64,000 nt of DNA from Linnemannia schmuckeri (Eukaryota > Mortierellomycota > Mortierellomycetes > Mortierellales > Mortierellaceae), in NCBI GenBank assembly GCA_029449235.1, contig JANATG010000018.1:1275969-1339968 (forward strand), in the 5' to 3' direction. Below are positions 1 through 10,481 of this stretch, piece by piece. Within the stretch, counting starts at the first letter, position 1; each line of letters starts with the position of its first letter. A program made the translations under genes and the position numbers. The notes beneath the pieces were generated by a model that did no database searches, was not told the DNA's origin, and worked only from the letters and a program-made list of their open reading frames with translations.

Positions 1-26
1 CACCTTTCTTATTTTCATGTTTGTAG

Positions 27-260
27 GAACCAAGGATCCCTGGAGCAAATAGTAAGTTCGGATATTTTCTCACAAAGGTTACTTTCACCATGACAACATG
101 ACTTTTCTTCTGCCTAAGACTAACAACACGCCATTTTGTTTTTTATTTGACTGTTGTTTTGTAGAAGTACAATGCGGCACTTGTGAACTCGCCAGTTCCT
201 CGGTCCTACTTCAAGTTCAAAGGCAGGTCATCATCCCACTTGTTATTGCCAGCATCGTGA
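27..260 (+). CDS. C-terminal exons of an unidentified gene cut by the left edge
   Basis: Two exons fit together. A pyrimidine-rich stretch ending in TTGTAG is followed by a 25-nt exon at 27-51, which ends at a strong GTAAGT donor. The next acceptor, TTTTGTAG, opens an exon at 165 that reads to TGA at 258-260. With base 27 as the third position of a codon, the peptide reads NQGSLEQI, then KYNAALVNSPVPRSYFKFKG, then a short Ser/Leu-rich tail. The other two frames give a stop or a less protein-like peptide. I do not recognise the family. The rest of the gene lies upstream of the window. The 25-nt microexon is the part most in need of transcript support. Confidence 0.45.
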
Positions 261-3129
261 TCCTAGTCATGACATTTACATAGATAATCCCCCTAGCCTA
301 GTCGTAGTCGTTTCATTTGTAATTATTATTTTACTTATTGTGTTTGAAACCGTGCAGATTGAAAATTGACACATCCGGTGCCTTAAGTGGACATCCGCCC
401 TCCTCTACTCAACGTTCACATGAGGATTATGCGTGTGTGCTGCAAAGCAAAGCTGGTGTGTATTTGTGGAGAATGAGACATGCTATTATACGTTTATCAG
501 ATTTTAGGCACTCTCGTCCTTATTGAGGTTCAAACGGAGCGGAAAAAACCCCATGGAGGAATATTCGTACTCTGTCCATCTGTCCTTCTTTAGCCCCGAT
601 CTCTTTTTTTACCCCAGTAGCTCTTTATCCGTTTTATACACAAACAAAAAAAATTGAATTTAAGAGACGATATTACAAAATGACACAGAAAAGAAAGTGG
701 CAAGGCAAGGAAAAAGAGCAAGGCGGGCGGGTTATTTTTTTGATTTGAAGTGAAGTGAAAGAGGGATGGGCTCTCTCTCCACCAAAAATAAATTGAGTGT
801 ATTCATTATGGATAGTCCTGGTAATGGAGGGAAGAAAAAAAGGTCCATGTAAATATTGTGTACATAAGTAATATGGCTCGCAGCACCTGTTTTCCAGGAG
901 AACCCTCTTTCTTTTTTCATTTGGAGTGAGAAAGATCAAAAAGAAGATGCGGCAGTTGTGTAAACAGAAAGAGAGATGGAGAGACCTACAAGAGGATAGT
1001 AAGGTACGATGCCACGTTCAGTCTTACGGCAGTTTGTTTCTGTAGCAATTGAGGACGGCAAACCATGGATGGACGTGGTGTTCCGCTCAGTGTTCATTAC
1101 TGTTAAACACGCATACACAATCAGAGAGTCGAAAAGAATCAATGGAAGTAATAGAATGAGAGCACACTTACTCACACTCTTACAAAGGACATGGCAAGCG
1201 AGTCAACAAAGATCAAACAAGAACGAGTTGGAGACTGAAGGAAAATGGAGTGGAGGTAGGAGTAAAATGTAATATTCTGTTGACTTTATCAGTTGTCTCG
1301 GAGATGGCGAACAAGCGATGAAGTAAATAAGCGAGCCCTATTTCTGTGGTAGTCGGCTCATCTCTTTTACCTCTCTTTTCTTGTTTGCACCTATTCATCA
1401 TCTCTTCCTTGGTTTCTTCATCATCCCTCATTTCTCTTTCATTCTTCCATTCGTTCCTTCCCGCCATCACTTCGACCTCCGCCTGCCGTGACCTTTTTCT
1501 TCTTCTCCTTGCCTTTTTTTTTGCTGTAACAAACACAAAGAAATAGCAAAAAGTAAAGAAACAGAGAAAAAAGAGAGAAGAAACTAGCGCTGTGGGATTG
1601 ATTGGCTGTCTCCCTTTGTCTCGCCTACGCTGTTCAGGTACCTCATCACTTATTAGAATTATACTCATCACTAATGGAACCCTTTTTTGTTCAAATGCCG
1701 GCAAGGATCATATCTACGCAGAAGAACATTCACTAGTTTAATCGATCAAAATATGATGATCATTTATCCACCCGGAGAGAGAAGGAAGGGAGACATGCAA
1801 GCCATGGCGCATGGAGCATGGACATGAGGCAGGCATACATGAAATGTGATGGCGATGTATTCGTCTTGACCATAATATCAAGGAACAATTGTATATGTAT
1901 TATTTTGCCATGCAACCAACAAACACTCCGCACACAAACAAACAAACTCCACTCACAAAAAAAAAAAAAAAAAAAAAAAATGCCCTTTTATGTTATTTAT
2001 TTCATTTAGTGTTGTTTCTTCTGTCGGACCAATTGTGCCTTGAAGAAAGCATGAGGGCAAGAAACTGGCAATCGAAAGGGGAAAGAGTGGCCTTTGCTCA
2101 CTGCTGCTGACTACAGCATGCTCTCTTCTTTCTCTCTTTCTTGACTTTTTTCCGTTGCCACCACCCAACAATCAACCGCTTTTCTTCTCTTCTCTAACTT
2201 TGTTCCTTTATTTCTCTTTCTTCTTTTTTTTTCATTTCCATCCTTTTACGCACCCTGTTCACCCCACCTACTTGACTTTACCTTAGTCACTTTCTTCTCT
2301 TACCTTTCTCCTCCCCCCCCTTCCCCGTCACTCCATTCATCGTTCTCTCTTTCCTCTCTCTCTCGTCGTCTAACAGTCACTCTCCAACACCTTTTCCTTT
2401 ACTCGCATCTCTCGTTTGACCACTTCCAATCCCCCTGTCTACAACCACACCCTTCTTCTTCCCTCTCAACCCTCAACTCCATTCGATACAACACCCTCGC
2501 TCAATCTCTCTTCCTCCTTCCTTTTCATACACACATATACATACACACCTCTCTCTCTTTCTCTCTCTCTATTTATCTCTCTCTCTTTCGCTTCGTCCTC
2601 ATCTCACCTACACACATAACACCTCCTTTTTTTTTTGTCTCCTTTTCATTTCTCTCCATCTTATTCTTCGTCTCCTTTGGGTGCGTTCCCGTTGTTGTTT
2701 AATACCTTTTTTCCTTTTGTTTTTTTGCCTTCATGCACACATCCAGAACAGACATTTAGATTTATTAAGAGACAGACGACTAACCAACCGTTTTTTCCTA
2801 TTACCATCTTTTTTGTCCCCTCTCTGTCACAGCTTATAGAAAGACAAATATACCCTACTGTTTATTTCGACGTCCTTCTTATTGATAAGAGTAAGTGCAG
2901 TACCCCTGTCAGACCCTTCCCCTGCCCCTGTACTTGCCAATGGATGACTGTTGGCTGTTGTTCCCTGGTTCAGTTTGTCGCTGTTTGTAAAAGTACAAGA
3001 AAAAAAAAAGTAAAACAAGGGTCGTTGCACACCCCGATTACTTTCTCCATCTCATTCGTTAATTTATTATTCTCCACTGAATAGCAAACGCACACACACT
3101 CACATCCGTATCCTTATCCTAAGACAACA
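261..3129. other. Intergenic region with A24 run and pyrimidine-rich leader of the next gene
   Basis: I see no convincing gene in these 2.9 kb. An uninterrupted run of 24 A lies at 1957-1980. From about 2120 to 2720 the + strand is very rich in C and T with (CT)n stretches. It runs towards the start codon at 3130 and probably belongs to the promoter or 5' leader of that gene. Short open frames here are low-complexity artefacts. Confidence 0.5.
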
Positions 3130-4896
3130 ATGTCTTCGTCCTCTTCATTCTCCGTCTTTTCGCCCTTGACTGGGTCCTCGTCGTCCTCTTCCTCGTCGCC
3201 CACCCCGTCGGCTCCTACTCCCTTATCCTTCCCGTCTCCCTCTCCTCCTTGTTCTCCTTCTTCTCTTTCTCTCTTCTCTACTTCCCCACCCATCCCTTCC
3301 TCCAGAACAAGACTGCCCTCAAAAAGCTCATCATCCTCCTCCCGCCTCATCCTCATCTCCATCGCCCTTGCTGTCTGCTGCTCCATTCCCCTAGCACAGT
3401 CTTCTCCCCATTCCGCCTCCACTGACGCACAATTCCTCCAGGAACAACAACTCCAACTCCCTCAAAGCCAATTCATTCCTGCCCTGGTTCAGCCCTCTAT
3501 CGACACTTTCAATCTTGCCAGCGATACTTCCTCTTTCCCTCTCCCTCTCCAGAAGCGCGCCGACCCTACCCCTACTAGCTCAACCACTGCTACTAACCCC
3601 ACAAAGACCAAACCTTCCAAATCGTCAGGCACACAATCAGGCATGGCAACCACCTCTGGCACTCCAACAGCTGTTGTCAAACCTACCATGACCCCCGACA
3701 GCAAGGGTGATATGGCCTTGTTCGGCAAACCTTCTGTTATCGGCGCCTACAACCTGACCACCGGAATCCTGATCTACTCGGCTTTCATGATCTTGTTCTT
3801 GGGTGCCGTTGGATTCGCCACCTACCAGCGTGCCCAGTACAGGAACCAGTTTCGTCTCCAGCAAAAGCTCAATATGGAAAGCGGGAGAACTACACCAGGC
3901 GCCGGCGGATCCAAGCGTGGCGGCGGTGAAGATCTCAGCGACGCAGCCTTATTCAAGCAGGCATCTATCAGCAAACGGGCTTTGATGAAGGATGTCGGAC
4001 CAGGAGGCGTCATGGCGGCCAACGAAGCCATGAAGACAAAGATTGCGTCTGCGAATGGCGCAGGACGATCCTACGACGAGCGAGAGATGGCCAATGGTCT
4101 AGGACAGCAGTCATCTGGAATGGGTGTTCGCTTCGGTGAGAGTACCGGCGCTACTCAGGGCGGAACTGGACGTACAGGAGGCATGAAGAAGACCACTCAG
4201 GCTTATGAGATGAACAGCTACGGACAGACCGAGGACGCCATGAGTTACTACCAGGACAACCACGATACCACCGATTATAGCCGCCCGCCTCTGACGGAAT
4301 CGGCAGATCCATATTACTCGTCTGGAAGCTCCCATTCTGGATACCTGGATCAGGTCGAGGACTACCACTACAACTCCGCTGGAGGTAGCAGTCCTCAGAT
4401 GCCTAAACCCGCGTATCAACAAACCTCCAACTCCAACGTCGCTTCTCCCCAGCCCGGCCAATCGCCTCTTTTTGTCCAGCGCACCAACTCGAGCCGAATG
4501 CCCAAGGGAGACTTGCATGATGGCAACAACCTCTTCAGGAGCAACTCTGGACGCCGTGTCGGAGGAGCCTCGACCCCAACACGAGGACTGGAGCGCAATG
4601 GTTCTGGCGGTCAGCCTTCCCGGATAGCCACTCAGGGACACTTGGATCGTTCGGGATCTAGTGGAAACGGATACACTGGACCTACTTCGCCCATGTCGCC
4701 TCACGCTGAAGGAAATGCCATGTCCCGCTCAGGGAGCAATGCCAGCTCTGGCCGTACCAAGGTTTCGCCCAGCCCAGTACAAATGCACCCTACTCCCATT
4801 GCCCGATCCAACAGCACGCGGTTACCCCCCTCGATGCGTGGAGGTGCTCCTCAACCCTCGAATCTTAGTCAAGCCAACAACTATGACTACATGTAA
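3130..4896 (+). CDS. Ser/Pro-rich single-pass membrane protein with a dibasic processing site
   Basis: Uninterrupted frame of 588 aa; family not recognised. Residues 1-70 are almost all Ser, Pro and Thr. A hydrophobic stretch at about 72-90 (LILISIALAVCC) could be an internal signal or signal anchor. A Lys-Arg pair at 142-143 (LPLQKRADP) resembles a Kex2 site. A second hydrophobic segment at about 212-231 (GILIYSAFMILFLGAVGF) is a clear membrane span, followed by a basic patch (QRAQYRNQFR). The last 350 residues are disordered, rich in Ser, Gly, Asn and Tyr. The simplest topology is a short, Thr-rich outside region, one span, and a long cytoplasmic tail. That layout resembles fungal wall-stress sensors, but there is no recognisable WSC or Mid2 domain. 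The first ATG is used because no other Met precedes the hydrophobic stretch. Confidence 0.8.
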   Translation: MSSSSSFSVFSPLTGSSSSSSSSPTPSAPTPLSFPSPSPPCSPSSLSLFSTSPPIPSSRTRLPSKSSSSSSRLILISIALAVCCSIPLAQSSPHSASTDAQFLQEQQLQLPQSQFIPALVQPSIDTFNLASDTSSFPLPLQKRADPTPTSSTTATNPTKTKPSKSSGTQSGMATTSGTPTAVVKPTMTPDSKGDMALFGKPSVIGAYNLTTGILIYSAFMILFLGAVGFATYQRAQYRNQFRLQQKLNMESGRTTPGAGGSKRGGGEDLSDAALFKQASISKRALMKDVGPGGVMAANEAMKTKIASANGAGRSYDEREMANGLGQQSSGMGVRFGESTGATQGGTGRTGGMKKTTQAYEMNSYGQTEDAMSYYQDNHDTTDYSRPPLTESADPYYSSGSSHSGYLDQVEDYHYNSAGGSSPQMPKPAYQQTSNSNVASPQPGQSPLFVQRTNSSRMPKGDLHDGNNLFRSNSGRRVGGASTPTRGLERNGSGGQPSRIATQGHLDRSGSSGNGYTGPTSPMSPHAEGNAMSRSGSNASSGRTKVSPSPVQMHPTPIARSNSTRLPPSMRGGAPQPSNLSQANNYDYM

Positions 4897-5517
4897 AGCA
4901 CAGAAAACAAGAGTCCTCTTCATTCTTCATAAAATAATCACTTTCACTCCACCTCTCCTTCATATCCACAATTGTCAAGGAACTGGTTTCTCCTTTTCTG
5001 ACATGAATTTGCTTTCACAGAGTATGACCATGACGATAGTATTTCAGACGAGTGATCGTATTCAAAACTGGGAACCCACGCACATTTTAATAGACCATAG
5101 AGATTTACACCTTGCACCCCTTCAAATTAAAAGCAACCAGCACTTTCCTCACATCCATTCACTTCTCACTCAAAGCAACAATCACTTTCCTCATACGATT
5201 ATCCATATACCAATGACTAGCCCGCCACCTCTAGGCAATAATTGCCTCTGTGTACTGACGCATAAGTCGTCTTGACTCCGTTGAAGTGTAAATTGCATTT
5301 GAACAATTTGTCCAAAGTCACTCCCCTTGACTACTTATTTCCAGAACACTACGTCACTTAATCAAATGCGAGGAAATAAGGCGTGTTTTTTCCGAAGGTG
5401 TGCTACGGCCCTTCCACTCCCTCCAGTCCGGACTTTTTTTTTTGAATAGATTCGGACCATCACTCTCATCATTCCTCTCCACTCCACTCCTTCTTCTCCA
5501 ACAAACATATATCCATC
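4897..5517. other. Intergenic region, no gene seen
   Basis: This stretch of 621 bases separates the membrane-protein gene from the complex I gene on the same strand. It must hold the 3' end of the first and the promoter of the second. The last 80 bases before 5518 are rich in C and T (ACTCCTTCTTCTCC), like other promoters in this window. I see nothing else that can be named. Confidence 0.5.
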
Positions 5518-6319
5518 ATGTCTGCAGCTATGGCCGCCCATTTGTCCGTGGTGACTGCCCAGTCACCATCACTCTCTGCCGCCCGCCAGAGCGTCCTCCA
5601 CCTCTACCGCGACTTCCAGCGCGGTGTAAGTCTTTGACAACAAACAAACATCGGTCTGGATGGATTCAGGAGATCTATGTCAGTAACAACATCAACAAGC
5701 GAGTCGGAGGGCGCTATCGAGAATACCGTCAATAAGGGAGCAGGAGCAACTGACACGATTCAACGGATTGCTTGGAATGGGCTTTGAGCAATTCACTATA
5801 TCAGCAAAGTAGTATGGGGACGACTATAGGTCTGTCAGCAGATATACAAGCACGCTGCAGCTTTTGCGACCTTTTCAGGTTGAGAAACCTCTTCAACAAC
5901 GGATTTGATGGCGGTGGCGGCACCAAAACCAAGAGAGGAACAATATCTCTCATTCCTGATCGACCAACATGAGGATAAGCTAGCTGGGAAACGACAAGTA
6001 ACATCTACGGTCAAACCTAACAACGCGATCTCTCATACAAAAAAATATGACAATTTAGGTCCCAGAGATCATGCGCACGCATCAGGTCGATATGCCTATG
6101 TCGATGATCCGCACCAAGATCCGTGAGGAGTTTGAGCGTCACCGTGATGTTAAGGACTTGGCTGTCATCGACATCTTGTTGTTCAAGGGCCGTCAGGAGT
6201 ACCAGGAGACCATGAACGCCTGGAAGCAGGAGACCCACATCATGCGCTACTTTATCAAGGACGACGCTCCCCCCAAGCCCCAGGGCTTCTTGGAGAAGTT
6301 CTTGGCCGGCAGAGATTAA
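5518..6319 (+). CDS. NDUFA6: NADH:ubiquinone oxidoreductase subunit NDUFA6/B14 (LYR protein)
   Basis: Accessory subunit of mitochondrial complex I. Two exons, 5518-5625 and 6059-6319, give 122 aa (human B14 has about 128). Exon 1 ends at GTGTAAGT and contains the LYR motif (VLHLYRDFQRG, L29-Y30-R31 with F33), which in this family binds the mitochondrial acyl carrier protein. Exon 2 begins after TTTAG with VPEIMRTHQ and contains the family pattern KIREEFERHRDVKD, then WKQETHIMRYF, then APPKPQGFLEKFLAGRD. Both exon ends are in phase 0 and the join matches the animal protein across the junction. The 433-bp intron is the longest of those separating two clear exons on the + strand. As expected, no cleavable presequence is evident. 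Identification is strong. Confidence 0.93.
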
Positions 6320-7101
6320 ACATTTTACACACATCCTTTTCAAAATATACGCAATACATTACCAACGCACACCACAACATCACACAATTGACTTGTCGCA
6401 TTCTTTGATCCACCTCTGGAGAACGACAAGACAAGACAAAACAAATAACCAACCAAACAACAAGGAATGAACGAACAACAATAAACGATAGAAACCTCCT
6501 TTTTTTTTTGCTAGAGACCAAGAATATACACAACAATAACAACGACCTCGACATGCTGCCATCGTGTCTGTCGTTGTTGTCTTCGTTAGTGATGAAAAGA
6601 CGAAAAGAGGTGCCAGATCAAAGGCCAATCAGATCGCGCGCAGAATCTTAACTTTCAGGAACCATTAGTCAATGATACACTCCCGTTGGGCGTCTCTCTC
6701 GCTCCTCCTCTTCCTCCTTCTCTTCCTCTTCCTCTTCCTCTTCCTCCTCCTCCTCGACTTCGACGCCCTCCAAGGAAGTGAAAGAAAGATGGATAGAGGA
6801 TGTTGGTAACGTAATAACGACATGCACGGCATGGAAGAGAATGGATGATTAGTCTATCTCTTGGAATGCCACAGAAAAAAAAAAACATGAAACACCAGGG
6901 GCAGAGGTTCAAAAATTATTTAATGATCCAACACAGCCGATCGTATTTCTTTCTTTTTTTTCTTTTTCACTTACATGGTCTCGACTCTTTACTCCTGCCT
7001 CTTTTCTTTCTCATTCCTGTTTTCATTTACACGTGCATTCATTCATTCCACTCTCGCAAAAAAAAGGTCAAAACTCCTTCCCTCTTTCGCCTCTCACAGC
7101 T
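6320..7101. other. Intergenic region with CTT/CCT microsatellite
   Basis: No gene seen. A pyrimidine microsatellite of TTCCTC-type units lies at about 6700-6765, and an A11 run near 6875. Read backwards, the microsatellite gives an Arg-Gly-rich peptide that I regard as an artefact. The last 60 bases before 7102 are rich in C and T and resemble a promoter leader. Confidence 0.45.
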
Positions 7102-10100
7102 ATGACTGCAGCCTCGTCAACAATCCTGCAAGCATTTCGCGCCTTTACACTTCAAGGAGTGTCTACACTGACCACGCTCCGAACGAGGGTAGCTACTCTC
7201 AACATTAGGTCTTGGTTTGACCCTCGCTCTGGGCAATAAATCATCCTTTGGAATGACATTGTCAAAGTTTTCAAGCATGCAGAATATGTCCAGCACGCGG
7301 GTACCTTTGTGCCCTACGTTACCAACGATGAGTTTGAAGAGTATGTTATAGTATATGCCAGTCGAGATGCAAAACTTTTTCTTTATCAAGCTCACCATGG
7401 ATCACTATCAATATCTAACATGCATGGTTGTGATACTATTTAGTTTGATTCCATTACGCATTGCAGCGCACCCTGGAGTTGTCTTGGAGGTCGTATTAAG
7501 GAATCCGAGAGACACTTTTCTCTCTGGGGCAGACACTTCCTCTTCCCCCATCACCTCATCCTCGATCAACGAGAACCCGCAAGAAGCTCCTTCTCGACTG
7601 CGCCCAGTCCCTGACAAGTCGCCTATCCCTTCATATCCACCTCCCAGCTACGAGGAATCAACTGCTACACACTCACCGAGCGAAACGGACAAGACTCTTG
7701 TCTCCACATCCCAACACCTGCTCTCCATCTCTTCTTCAAATAGCCAAAATGAGAGTTTTCAGTTGTCTGCACTCGCCTCGAGTACGTTGGGGTCAATAAT
7801 GCATCCACGACCGACGCCGCTCAACATAGGACCCTCGTAGTTGTAGGAGACAGGCTGTCATCAGACTTCACATCCTCTTCCTCGTCTCCTTTTTCTTTGT
7901 CATCGACATTTTCCCCTTCGTCACCGCCTCGTGTGAGGTCACGACGTTCACTTCCTGCAGCTCCCTCCCGAGGATCGACTGTCTGTGGCCTAGATTCGAT
8001 TTTGATGTCTCTCAGCATAGCTCTCCCTCCCTCAACTCGGACGAGTCAAACACACCTTCAAACGCTGTTCAACACAGCCAATCCCGCCGATCAAGACCTA
8101 ACAGAAGGATCCGTGGATGACATTGACTCTTTCCTACAGACGATAAGGACCTTGCATTGGCATTAGACTCCCATGCCGCGACTGTTCATTGTTTTCCCAA
8201 CGATGTGCTATGTCAACGACAGGCCGTACCCGGTCCAGGGCAACTTTCGGTTCTTCTGGATGTGTGAGTTCACCGACCGCTGTCACGACAGTCAAAGTGC
8301 AGAAATAGCAGGGGATTGTCAAGGACAGCTTCCGCATTTTTACCATCATGGCAGCTTGGAGCTAGTGCGACCGCAAGTGTTCTTTAAAAAATATAGGATC
8401 ATCTCTTGCAGACCTTGTTGATGGTCAAGCACGGAGGAAGTGAAGACAGGGGGCGCCAAGGCACACGCCTCAGTCTTCAAGTCCAGACCGGACTGGATCA
8501 CGGCCTAGGAATCCAAGTATTGCTGGAAGAGACTGGTCTGTCCCAGCAGGACGCCGAGCTTCGTCTGAACCTGATGATCCGCCACCTCCAACGCCTCAGA
8601 GTCATGACAAGCGATACTTACAACACTGCCTATGGTGGGGATTCTACGACACCATTGCCAAGGAAACCACTCGTCCCTCTTCAATACAGCGACCTCAATC
8701 AACTCCAGACGTTCCTTGTTCAACGCCGCACCTTCACTATTCATTCAACCACTACCGACATAAACGCAACACTCCACCGACAATATCGAGTTGTTAACAA
8801 ACTGGGTTATGTCCACTGGATCTGCCGTCCACACATGAACAGCCTCCACCCATCCTTCAACCCGGAGTAAATGCAACGTTTTGTCTTTGGCCAATACGAC
8901 TACAGCTCCCGGAGTGGTGAGCTAAACATAATCAATCGCTCCAACATCCCTCCCTCGGCATTCCACAGCGCCATCATCGCGAAGGCCGCCTGTGTCTCTG
9001 AACTCATCATCGATATTCAGTCGAGAATGTCTGCAAGCGAGTTTTACAGTCTTCGGGACGCAGTTCTGATCTTTAGGCTGTCGAGCTTGGATATTAAGAG
9101 CCTTGGATTTATTGCCCCGACTTCCGCAGAGAAACGACCTGTATCAACACTTATCTCTGACACTGAAAGCACCAGCACCAGCAAACGAGACCCATACGGT
9201 TTTGCTGCAGTCATACTCTAATATTCTCTGGCAACTCCTTAGTGACCACCCCTTGCAATCCCTCAGCCTCTGCAACGCCAATCACCTCTTAACACAGGAT
9301 TGGACCCGGAGACCCATACATCCCTTTCGTCTTCGCCGCATCTGCCTGACTCTCTCTACTAAGGGCAAAGGCCTTGTCCCCATTCGATAGAGCATCCTGA
9401 ACATGTCTCCAACTCACCTCACCTCCAAGATCTCAAAATCGTCTGAGACGATCTGGAAGAAGCCATGGGTGAAGAACACCTTCTCAGCAATCTGGTGACT
9501 CGAAGCGGTGCCGATCCCACAGAATCCACCAAAGTCTGCTTTGTTATGTCCGAGAGATCAACATCTCTAATGATCAAGAGCGGTCTCTTTGTTGATGTGT
9601 GTCTGACAGCGGCAAACCTCCCTCCGTTGACGCAGCAGTTCCTGGCGCAGTCAGGACAGCTGAACGACGGGCGGCTGGTGATCAGCAGCATGGCAGTTTG
9701 GGGCCTGACCTCACCCTACATCAAAATGTTCCTTGCCAAGAACCCCGGACTCGCGTCGTTGGATCTCCAGTATCCACTAGAGGATTTTGAGAAGGCTGAA
9801 TAGTTTATCTTTCAGACATTCCTCTATCCTGTTTCCGATGGTGGTAACACTAGCGGCTCTGGTTATAGCGCCAATGTTGGGTGTCAGCTGCGGGACTTCA
9901 CATTGAGGGGCACCCATGGCAGGAACGACATCAGTGCACGATACACACTTCCCGCTCCCTCCTCCTCTCAACTGCTGGAGAAATCCTCTGCCAAATTGTC
10001 GCTGGACATGGTTCTGGTGGAAAAGACAGACACTGACTACCATTCTTTCTTTTGGGCGAACGGCCATGCAGTCAATTCCTAGATCCTGATCCAAGACACC

Positions 10101-10481
10101 GCGTCAACCATCCTCTCCACTTTCGACAAAGCAACCGCCAACTCGACTGCGCCCGCACGACACAAAGGAGTATTACAGCTCACGAATCTAGTCGTATCGC
10201 TCAAAGGTCTTAACATCGCCAGCATGCTCCACCTCCACAATGTAATCCAACGGTCCAAGGGCACATTCAAGCAGTTGACGCTCTGTGGAGACATTCCTTT
10301 GAAGTCGCAATTTGAGACCGAGACGTTGTTGAATCTCTTGCCGGCGTTTGTTGGAGAGCAAGACGTGTTATTGCGCGAGAGTCAAGGAGCGGGGACGAGA
10401 ATGCAGGAGTGGGAGGATTTGGTGAGGAGGTTGCTTCTGGAGGGGGCGGTCTTGACGTTGGCGGATCGGCGTGATCTGTGA
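7102..10481 (+). pseudogene. Decayed copy of a large Mortierella-type multigene family
   Basis: An ATG at 7102 opens a frame that meets an in-frame TAA at 7237-7239, then continues as IILWNDIVKVFKHAEYVQHA. At 7341-7443 a 103-bp GT-AG intron (GTATGT...ATTTAG), when removed, joins the frame to DLIPLRIAAHPGVVLEVVL. That block, and MPRLFIVFPT further on (from 8173), are what I remember as hallmarks of an expanded family of roughly 800-1000-aa proteins of unknown function in Mortierella and relatives; this is memory, not a search. After 7840 the coding signal moves between frames, with stops at 7838-7840 and 8164-8166 and a shift near 8390. The C-terminal third is open from 9465 to 10481 in one frame except for TAG at 9801-9803 and 10080-10082. 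It ends as a leucine-rich, helical-looking region. The several independent lesions make this a pseudogene, although the intron is still intact. Confidence 0.72.

Noticed and set aside
6655..6790. Minus-strand Arg-Gly-rich peptide resembling an RGG box
   Set aside because: It is a reading of a TTCCTC microsatellite, and the sequence on both sides is not coding.
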